From positions 1 to 18,740 of the forward strand of contig JBKOWM010000134.1 in assembly GCA_046724395.1 (NCBI GenBank): a stretch of DNA of 18,740 nucleotides, in the 5' to 3' direction. This stretch comes from DATAEU01 sp046724395 (GTDB lineage Bacteria; Actinomycetota; UBA4738; HRBIN12). This document shows positions 14,053-18,740 of the stretch, piece after piece. Position 1 is the first letter of the stretch; each line of letters opens with the position of its first letter. The notes under the pieces are model-generated. The model ran no database searches and was not told where the DNA came from. It worked only from the letters and a program-made list of their open reading frames with translations. The position numbers and the translations under genes are program-made.

Positions 14053-14733
14053 GTGTTCGTCATGCTCTCGACCCTCTTCCTGACGCCCGCGGGTGTCCGC
14101 GCGGATACCTACTACTGCTTCGGAAGGCAGGCAACGTGGGTCGGCACCGGCGGGCCGGATACGTTCACCCCGACGACGCAGACGGGTGACAATGTCATCG
14201 TCGCTCTCGGCGGCGACGACCAGATTGCCGCAGGCGGAGGAAACGACCTCATCTGCAGCGGACCCGGCAACGACTACGCCAACGGGATGCGGGGGAACGA
14301 CCGGGTCCAGGGCGGCCCAGGCGACGATGGTCTGGAAGGTGGGCTGGAGTCCGACGTCCTTTTCGGTGGTGCAGGAAACGACCAGATCATCGAGAGCCTT
14401 CGCGACTCCGGGACAGACTCGAACGTGCTGCACGGCGGCGGTGGCAACGACACGTTGGTCGGGGGAGACGTGAGCGCCAACCGGCTGTACGGCGAAGGCG
14501 GGAACGATGACCTGACCGGGCTCTCCCCAGGGTTTGAGGCTCTGTACGGCGGGGTGGGAGCCGACCAACTCGATACGCGCGATTGGGATCAGTTTGACGG
14601 CCAGCCGGCAGCGACGCCGGGACCCGACCTGGCCGATGGCGGCACCGACGCGCTTGGCAGCCTGGACCGGTGTTACGTGGACTCCGTGGATACCCACCCG
14701 AACTGCGAGCAGGTCACGGTCGGTTGGCCGTGA
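14053..14733 (+). CDS. Secreted RTX-type calcium-binding repeat protein
   Basis: The product is a string of Gly/Asp/Asn-rich nonapeptide-like repeats (GGGNDLICSGPGNDYANG, GGPGDDGLEGG, GGAGNDQIIE, GGGGNDTLVGG, GEGGNDDLTG, GGVGADQLD). This is the RTX calcium-binding beta-roll pattern. It ends in CYVDSVDTHPNCEQVTV, a two-Cys ending frequent in actinobacterial RTX proteins. At about 226 aa it is short, with no enzyme or adhesin domain. The first usable start codon is GTG 14053, giving a signal-like FVMLSTLFLTPAGVRA without basic residues. The same frame is open upstream to 13999 and encodes IVRRKGIVVV directly before it, which would complete a normal signal peptide. GGGAGGG at 14013-14019 is ideally placed for the ATC at 14026, so a non-canonical start is possible. 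Confidence 0.8.
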   Translation: MFVMLSTLFLTPAGVRADTYYCFGRQATWVGTGGPDTFTPTTQTGDNVIVALGGDDQIAAGGGNDLICSGPGNDYANGMRGNDRVQGGPGDDGLEGGLESDVLFGGAGNDQIIESLRDSGTDSNVLHGGGGNDTLVGGDVSANRLYGEGGNDDLTGLSPGFEALYGGVGADQLDTRDWDQFDGQPAATPGPDLADGGTDALGSLDRCYVDSVDTHPNCEQVTVGWP

Positions 14734-14902
14734 GGTGGTGAACGCCCAAGCCGGCGGGTTGGCGCTCGCGTCGGTAGCGTTGTCCAACCCCGACCCGCGC
14801 CCGAGGACGATGGCTCCCGACGAGGAAGAAATGCCATTCGTCTGACCTAGCGAGCGCCCCAAGTCGGCGACGCGGTCGGCCGTCTGAGCCTCGTCACAAG
14901 CC

Positions 14903-14928
14903 ACCAGTCAGCCGTTTGGCTGACTGGT
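14903..14928 (+). terminator. Perfect 11-bp hairpin with a short T-tail after the RTX gene
   Basis: ACCAGTCAGCC pairs perfectly with GGCTGACTGGT around GTTT and is followed by two more T on the plus strand. It lies 170 bases after the RTX gene stop. The stem is strong and the T-tail short, giving a plausible intrinsic terminator for plus-strand transcription. Confidence 0.5.
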
Positions 14929-15063
14929 TTCGGCGCACGGAAGGGGTAAACCGATGGCTGCGGAGGACCGGAAGCCGCTTTCGGGCTGGCTGGCCTTTCC
15001 CCTGCTGGCTCTTGCCGAGTCGGAATCAGAGCCACGGCGCCGCGGCGCCGAGACGGCCCTCCG

Positions 15064-15100
15064 CGCCAGGACCTAACCCTCCTCCGGGTGGGTCCTGGCG
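15064..15100. other. Long hairpin exposing a TCCTCC loop; possible structured RNA
   Basis: CGCCAGGACC pairs perfectly with GGTCCTGGCG, and inside this ACCC pairs with GGGT, leaving a six-base TCCTCC loop. The loop complements the Shine-Dalgarno core. The element lies in a gene-poor stretch. The structure would suit a small regulatory RNA or a terminator-like element, but no promoter was identified and no T-run follows. Confidence 0.3.
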
Positions 15101-15884
15101 TCCACCCTCATTTGGGGGAGCATCACGAGACTTGAGGGCTTCGCGTGGTTCTTGTCAGTCGCGGCGCCTGTCGTTTGGACAAATCCGGCGCCCGTACGGA
15201 TCCGCCACAGTACATCCCCTTCGGCCAGCATTTGCAGGGCACGACAGCCGCCTTGCGCACCGACACCCGTCCGATTGCTCCTTCGGTCGGCGTCAACGGC
15301 TGGGGCAAGTTGTTCAACTATGCCTGATCGCTCGGCAGGGGCAAGGCGGCCTGTGGTGGGCGTGGGCGTCCTTACGAATCATTCCCGCAGGCATCGTCGC
15401 GATGCTCGTGACGCCCGCCGGGCTCATATACGTCCGACTCGTTCTCGCCGGCACGCTGGAGGACGTCTTCGTGTTTGCGAAGGACGTTGGATGGATCGCG
15501 CTCGCTCGTGAACTCGTTGCCCGACTTGGGGCGCAGCGTTCGCCGCGGCGACGCTGGCGCACCAAGTCCGCCGCCGCGGTGCCTGCCGGCGCTGCGGCCG
15601 TTCGTAGCGAGATGTGGCCGGCGCGAGGGAGCGCACCTGCGCGATCCCATGGCGAGGTGACGAGCTGCTCGCGACACCCAGGAGGCGACCTGGTGGAGCA
15701 CGATCGGAGCGACCGCCCGCTGCCGGTCGAGATCCCGAACGCCGCAACGGCCGCGGCGCTGCCGACGATGAACCGCAGGTTCCTCGCCTTGACCACGGCG
15801 AGCAGGATCGCCGCCTCGGCCGCCTAGGCGGGCCGCGAAGCCCTCGAGCGTGCATCGATAGGCGTCGCGACAGGCTGCCGCTCC

Positions 15885-15890
15885 TACGAT
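15885..15890 (+). promoter_or_regulatory. -10 element of a probable leaderless promoter for the SET-domain gene
   Basis: TACGAT, which matches the TANNNT pattern of actinobacterial -10 boxes, ends six bases before the ATG at 15897. No Shine-Dalgarno sequence is present. In this phylum that spacing usually means transcription starts at or beside the start codon, giving a leaderless mRNA. Confidence 0.5.
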
Positions 15891-15896
15891 GTTGTC

Positions 15897-16451
15897 ATGG
15901 ACATCCCTTCCGCGTCATGGCTGGATGGCAGGATCGCGGTCGCGCGCTCTCGCATTCACGGCCGTGGGCTCTTCGCGTCGCAGCCCGTCGGCGTGGGTGA
16001 GATCGTTATGCGTCTTGGAGGGACTCTTATAAGGGACGCAGAGGTGAGGGACCAGATCGCACGCGGCGAGCGGTACGACGGACTCGTGCTCGAGGAGGAC
16101 CTTAACCTCAGCATCCGGCCGTCGGGGTGGCCCGGTATCTTCGGGAATCACGGGTGCGATCCGAACATCTGGTTGGCCTCATCGCTGGAGCTTGCTGCCC
16201 GGCGCGACATCGATGCGGGCGAGGAGGTCGTAAGCGATTACGCCACCTACACGATGACGCCCGAGTGGTCGATGGAGTGCTTCTGCATGGCTGCCGACTG
16301 CCGCAGGATGGTGACCGGGAACGACTGGCGACGACCCGAGCTCCAGCGCAGGTACGCAGGCCACTTCGTCGTTCCGATCGCTCGGCGGATCGCCCGCGAA
16401 GGACAAACAAGCGGCGATCGCCGTGCCGCGAGCGACCGCCTCGATCTGTGA
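15897..16451 (+). CDS. SET-domain protein (putative protein-lysine methyltransferase)
   Basis: The 184-aa protein matches a compact SET domain. The N-terminal motif is SRIHGRGLFASQPVGVGEIV (residues 18-37; family pattern GxGLFA). The catalytic/cofactor motif is NHGCDPN (84-90; family NHSCxPN). The second motif is AGEEVVSDYATYTM (107-120; family GEELxxDY, with Tyr115 as the likely catalytic Tyr). A post-SET-like Cys cluster follows (ECFCMAADCR, residues 127-136), probably zinc-binding with the Cys of NHGCDPN. SET enzymes transfer methyl from S-adenosylmethionine to protein lysines. Bacterial examples are scattered and often have unknown substrates. All key residues are present. The last 60 residues form a basic helical tail (RRPELQRRYAGHFVVPIARR). 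Function beyond the family is unknown. Confidence 0.85.
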   Translation: MDIPSASWLDGRIAVARSRIHGRGLFASQPVGVGEIVMRLGGTLIRDAEVRDQIARGERYDGLVLEEDLNLSIRPSGWPGIFGNHGCDPNIWLASSLELAARRDIDAGEEVVSDYATYTMTPEWSMECFCMAADCRRMVTGNDWRRPELQRRYAGHFVVPIARRIAREGQTSGDRRAASDRLDL

Positions 16452-16884
16452 TCGCCTTGAGCGCGAGACTTCACTTCCGCATGGTTATCTCCACCGCCTC
16501 AAGCGAGACACTCCGCACTTGGCGCGCGAGTTTCAAATCGCCTTCGAATCTATCCACCGCATCGAGGTCGCCCGGCTGCACGGTTCCACAGGTCTTGTCC
16601 TCCACACACCCGAAGCCGAGGTGTGGGTCTTCCTGAAGGGAGTGAGCCCGACCGGTTCGTGGCTGCAGTTGACCTGCCATGCCCCCTCCGCGCTGACCGT
16701 GACAATCGCCACATACTCGGTCGCCGGGCAGCTCTTACGGCGATGTGCCCATCTCGCCTGGGATCCCTTCCAAGAGGCGAAACATTACCCGAAGCCGGGC
16801 ACGTCGAGGCCCAGAGGCCAGCTGACCCAGATCTACAGATTGACTCCGAACGATCGTGACGCCGGACGAGCGCGAAGTTCTTGA
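16423..16884 (+). CDS. Hypothetical protein, 153 aa, uncertain
   Basis: ATG 16423 opens a frame overlapping the end of the SET gene by 29 bases and ending at 16884. The central part (FQIAFESIHRIEVARLHGST, then EAEVWVFLKGVSPTGSWLQL) is reasonably protein-like, but the N-terminus and C-terminus (GQLTQIYRLTPNDRDAGRAR) are less so. There is no ribosome binding site. Its end overlaps the start of copy E of the CxxC family in another frame. It may be a real gene translated by coupling to the SET gene, or a decayed one. No family is recognised. Confidence 0.35.
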   Translation: MPRATASICDRLERETSLPHGYLHRLKRDTPHLAREFQIAFESIHRIEVARLHGSTGLVLHTPEAEVWVFLKGVSPTGSWLQLTCHAPSALTVTIATYSVAGQLLRRCAHLAWDPFQEAKHYPKPGTSRPRGQLTQIYRLTPNDRDAGRARSS

Positions 16885-17043
16885 GCGAGCCATCCAGCGC
16901 GGGACCGAGGAGGCTGCGAACGCCAATGCGATCGCCGACGAGGCGATGGGAGCGGCCTGGATGGGCCAGACAGAACCGTGATCAGCACCAAGATGCTCCG
17001 CTCTGAACTCCTCTCGATGAAGGCCGACCTTGAGCGCGAAGCG
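16857..17043 (+). pseudogene. Copy E of the small CxxC/HWAH family (frameshifted, tail lost)
   Basis: GTG 16857 starts VTPDEREVLERAIQRGTEEA and continues ANANAIADEAMGA, aligning with the N-terminal helix of copies A and B. The frame breaks near 16954. The next frame continues GLDGPDRTVISTKMLRSELL then SMKADLERE, again matching the other copies. After this the homology stops and the CxxC knuckle and PHATP tail are absent. One frameshift and a 3' truncation therefore make this a pseudogene. It lies directly upstream of the dirigent-like gene, on the same strand as copy B, which lies directly downstream of that gene. Confidence 0.75.
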
Positions 17044-17176
17044 ATCCTCCGGGCCGATAGGCGAATTCAGCAAACGTCCTCGTCCTCGGCACGGCCTCAC
17101 GAATACCTACCCCACCTGGGGGGTGTTGGGTCTCTCTCCTCGTTGAACAATCCTTGCGGAAAGGGGGGGCTTGCAA

Positions 17177-17653
17177 ATGCGCAAGAAGCTTGCGATTGGC
17201 ATGGCAACGGCTCTGGTGATCGGCACGGTCGTTGCGTTGTTCACGCTGTCGTCCTCGGCGACAGCGGCCACCACGCTCACGGTCGTCGAACATAATGTGA
17301 CCGAGCACATCACAGACGTCGGGAAGGCGGGCCCAGGCGCGGGCGATCTTCTCACGTTCCACAACCCGCTCTTCGACTCGACAGACACCAGCAAGGTCGG
17401 CACGGATCAGGGCAGCTGCATTCGGATCACCAAGTTCCTCGACAACAACAAGGGCTCTTGGGAATGCGAGTGGACCACGTTCCTCAACAGCGGAGCCGAC
17501 AGCATCACCGTCGAGTCGCCCTTCTTCGACAATGGCCTAGGTCTCGGGGCAATCACAGGCGGCACGGGGACCTACGTGGGAGCAAGCGGCTCGCTCGAAC
17601 TCAACTGCTCTGAGTCTGAGAACGAGTGCACGCTCAAGTTCAACTTCTCGTAG
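17177..17653 (+). CDS. Secreted allene-oxide-cyclase-like / dirigent-like beta-barrel protein
   Basis: ATG 17177 with a GGGGGGG ribosome binding site seven bases upstream gives 158 aa. Residues 1-30 are a signal peptide (MRKKLAIGMATALVIGTVVA, then ending SSSATA). The mature part shows the barrel signature shared by plant dirigent proteins, allene oxide cyclase and their bacterial relatives: DLLTFHNPLFD (57-67), KVGTDQGSCIRI (73-84), GSWECEWTTFL (93-103), SITVESPFFD (109-118) and AITGGTGTYVGASGSLEL (125-142). Two Cys pairs (C81/C97, C144/C151) could be disulphides. Bacterial members are exported and their substrates are mostly unknown, so no reaction is assigned. The gene lies between two same-strand copies of the CxxC family. 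Confidence 0.8.
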   Translation: MRKKLAIGMATALVIGTVVALFTLSSSATAATTLTVVEHNVTEHITDVGKAGPGAGDLLTFHNPLFDSTDTSKVGTDQGSCIRITKFLDNNKGSWECEWTTFLNSGADSITVESPFFDNGLGLGAITGGTGTYVGASGSLELNCSESENECTLKFNFS

Positions 17654-17681
17654 CCGGCAACGGGGACGGCGGGCATCGGCC

Positions 17682-18128
17682 GTGGGATCCGCTCCCATGC
17701 GTCCGGAGGAGCGCCAGGTCGTTGAACGAGCGATCTGGCGCGTGACGGAGCAGGCGGCGAACGCCGATGCGATCGTCGACGAGGCGATGGCGGCCGGCCT
17801 CGACGGGTCCGACCGCCTCACGCTCGGCGTCAAGGAGCTGCGCGCCGAGCTCCTGTACGTAAAGGCGGACCTCGAGCACGAACTGGAACGCGAGATCCTC
17901 GACTGCGCCGTCTGCGGTCGGACGGTTCACTACGTCGGCGGACTGACGTCAGGCATGGTCATTGGGCGCACGCCGAACCGGCGCCGCACGCCACACCCAA
18001 ACTCTCGCCGTAGCACACGTCGCCTCGGGATCGCCTTGAGGCGCTCTCGCGAAGCACCTCGATTTCGGGCGGCGCCGGCACCCGGACAACGCTATCGGAC
18101 TTCGCTATCGAACTTCGCCGACCCTTGA
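17682..18128 (+). CDS. Copy B of the small CxxC/HWAH family, with a frameshifted tail
   Basis: GTG 17682 opens a frame aligning with copy A from its first residue: MGSAPMRPEERQVVERAI, then QAANADAIVDEAMAAGLDGS, KADLEHELEREILDCAVCGR and TVHYVGGL. After GGL one base is missing relative to copy A (about 17950-17960), and the frame runs on to 18128 with a basic tail that has no counterpart. In the ancestral frame the next bases read HWAHAEPAPHATPKLSP and stop at TAG 18013, exactly as in copy A. The CxxC knuckle is intact but the His-rich tail is lost in the actual frame. The gene starts 28 bases after the dirigent-like gene and may be co-transcribed with it. It is either recently broken or carries a one-base sequence error. 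Confidence 0.65.
   Translation: MGSAPMRPEERQVVERAIWRVTEQAANADAIVDEAMAAGLDGSDRLTLGVKELRAELLYVKADLEHELEREILDCAVCGRTVHYVGGLTSGMVIGRTPNRRRTPHPNSRRSTRRLGIALRRSREAPRFRAAPAPGQRYRTSLSNFADP
18091..18116. repeat. Tandem 13-bp direct repeat
   Basis: GCTATCGGACTTC is followed directly by GCTATCGAACTTC (12 of 13 identical). It lies in the out-of-frame tail of copy B, close to its stop. It is a short local duplication with no further structure. Confidence 0.5.
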
Positions 18129-18135
18129 CGAGCCG

Positions 18136-18167
18136 CGGTGGGGCGGCCAGCACTTGACCGCCCACCG
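18136..18167. terminator. GC-rich hairpin after copy B
   Basis: CGGTGGG-G-CGG pairs with CCGCCCACCG (ten pairs with one bulged G) around an 11-base loop. It sits just after the copy B stop at 18128. There is no T-run. It is a possible terminator or mRNA 3'-end stabiliser. Confidence 0.35.
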
Positions 18168-18352
18168 ACGTTCGCGACAGTCCGTGCCGTTTGGGGGGAG
18201 GTGACGCCCGCGGCCCCGCCGCGACCTTACGTCTGTTTCCGCCCCAGGGACTTCACGCTCGTTGCTCCATCAGGTGCTTCGCGTGCCAACGGGAGGTCAC
18301 GCGAAACGCCCGAACCGCGTCGACGGTGCGTGACGCTCAGCAAGAGACGCTC

Positions 18353-18544
18353 CTACGACCTGTCTGATCCACTGGGTTCAAAGTCGGCGGGGCCTGACGG
18401 CTTGTGTTCGTGCTCGCCAGGGGCGTGCGCTCCCGCCTGCGAGTGGGCTCCCGCCTGTGAATGAGCTCCCGCCTGGGAATGGGCCCCCGCCTGCGAGTGA
18501 ATCTCGCGCTGCTGCTGCCCGAGCCGCCTGGCGAACTCGCTCAC
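18353..18544 (-). CDS. Small His/Gln/Ala repeat protein (possibly a truncated secreted protein)
   Basis: From GTG 18544 the minus strand encodes 63 aa: SEFARRLGQQQREI, four HSQAGA hexapeptide repeats, then HAPGEHEHKPSGPADF and a short polar end. The same frame is open upstream to a stop at 18644-18646 and encodes VNKCQNNLGPNEHGIGQCV directly before the GTG. This Cys-x-...-GxGQCV segment resembles the conserved core of small exported proteins, but no start codon or signal peptide is present in frame. The gene may therefore be a remnant whose signal peptide was lost, with the repeat tail left. The His-rich repeats could bind metal; that is speculation. No family is recognised. Confidence 0.45.
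   Translation of the reverse strand: MSEFARRLGQQQREIHSQAGAHSQAGAHSQAGAHSQAGAHAPGEHEHKPSGPADFEPSGSDRS
18435..18506 (-). repeat. Four tandem 18-bp units encoding HSQAGA
   Basis: Units at 18435-18452, 18453-18470, 18471-18488 and 18489-18506 share GCCTG.GA.TG..C.CC on the plus strand. They are in frame with the minus-strand protein and give repeated HSQAGA. Base differences among the units are mostly synonymous, which argues that the encoded hexapeptide is or was under selection. A degenerate partial unit precedes them at 18420-18434. Confidence 0.7.
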
Positions 18545-18643
18545 GCACTGGCCGATGCCATGCTCATTCGGGCCGAGGTTGTTCTGGCACTTGTTGACCC
18601 GAGGGAGCGGCGGGCGGGTGGCGCAGGTAGATGGCCGGAACGC

Positions 18644-18740
18644 CTAGCTTCGTGGGTCCTCTTCGGTCGCCACCGCGGCCGGCTCCCCCTCGCGCTTAGC
18701 GACTACCACGAAGCGATCGTTCTCCTCGACCACAACCTCG
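18644..18740 (-). CDS. C-terminus of a gene entering from the right edge (partial)
   Basis: The minus strand is open from the window edge to TAG 18644 and encodes 31 residues: EVVVEENDRFVVVAKREGEP followed by AAVATEEDPRS. Alternating Val/hydrophobic residues indicate a terminal beta strand followed by an acidic disordered tail. Composition is clearly coding. Too little is visible to name a family. Confidence 0.55.
   Translation of the reverse strand, partial: EVVVEENDRFVVVAKREGEPAAVATEEDPRS

Larger units (their letters stand above)
14734..15896. other. About 1.16 kb without a convincing gene; contains strong hairpins
   Basis: Long open frames exist on both strands but all are Arg/Pro/Ser-rich in the way of GC-rich shadow frames, and none has a good ribosome binding site. 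One plus-strand stretch (about 15390-15530) reads IIPAGIVAMLVTPAGLIYVR then LVLAGTLEDVFVFAKDVGWI and is protein-like; it may be a scrap of a membrane protein. Two notable inverted repeats lie at 14903-14928 and 15064-15100, and a 16-bp GC palindrome at 15035-15050. Nothing else could be supported. Confidence 0.35.

Noticed and set aside
15035..15050. 16-bp GC-only palindrome
   Set aside because: It is built only of GGCGCC/CGCG units, easily arising by chance in this base composition, and has no positional support.
14916..15827. 303-codon plus frame through the gene-poor stretch
   Set aside because: Most of it is Arg/Pro/Ser-rich with no ribosome binding site, and its start lies inside the hairpin at 14903-14928. 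Only a short central piece looks protein-like.
1..18740. CRISPR array, insertion sequence or phage integrase
   Set aside because: No regularly spaced repeats, transposase motifs or tyrosine/serine recombinase motifs were seen on either strand, despite the truncated tRNA and the dispersed gene family.

Overview
The window is about 18.7 kb of high-GC DNA. Its codon use, GTG starts, leaderless-looking promoters and gene content (a Tad pilus locus without a secretin, a Cys-bearing RTX-repeat protein, a dirigent/allene-oxide-cyclase-like secreted protein) suggest a monoderm Actinomycetota. Class Thermoleophilia would fit, but that placement is inference, not demonstrated.

The core is one continuous + strand Flp/Tad type IVc pilus locus (about 4.06-13.0 kb). 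It begins with a LuxR-type regulator whose receiver domain lacks the phospho-acceptor Asp. The Flp prepilin follows, then two tandem perfect hairpins, then tightly packed or overlapping genes for TadE-like and TadG-like minor pilins, CpaB/RcpC, CpaE/TadZ, the TadA/CpaF ATPase, a TadB platform protein fused to a secreted von Willebrand factor A (VWA) domain, and TadC. No prepilin peptidase, secretin, TadD or TadF is present in the window.

The left flank (1-4.05 kb) is mostly gene debris on the minus strand. It holds the start of a membrane-anchored protein running off the left edge, a nucleotidyltransferase pseudogene with two single-G losses, several microproteins of about 40-60 aa, a tRNA-Met(CAT) cut off after its anticodon stem, and three copies (one intact) of an undescribed small protein family with a CxxC and an HWAH/PHATP tail.

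The right flank (13.0-18.74 kb) holds a secreted small protein, a 47-aa membrane protein, an RTX-repeat secreted protein with a probable non-canonical start, a stretch of more than 1 kb without a convincing gene but with strong hairpins, a SET-domain protein with a leaderless promoter, and a secreted dirigent-like barrel protein lying between two more copies of the small CxxC family. It ends with a His/Gln repeat protein and the C-terminus of a gene entering from the right edge.

The most notable signals are the dispersed CxxC/HWAH family (five copies, minus strand left of the pilus locus and plus strand right of it, most of them decaying), the VWA-TadB fusion, the intercistronic hairpin pair after flp, a 9-bp motif repeated upstream of both the regulator and flp, and the truncated tRNA.
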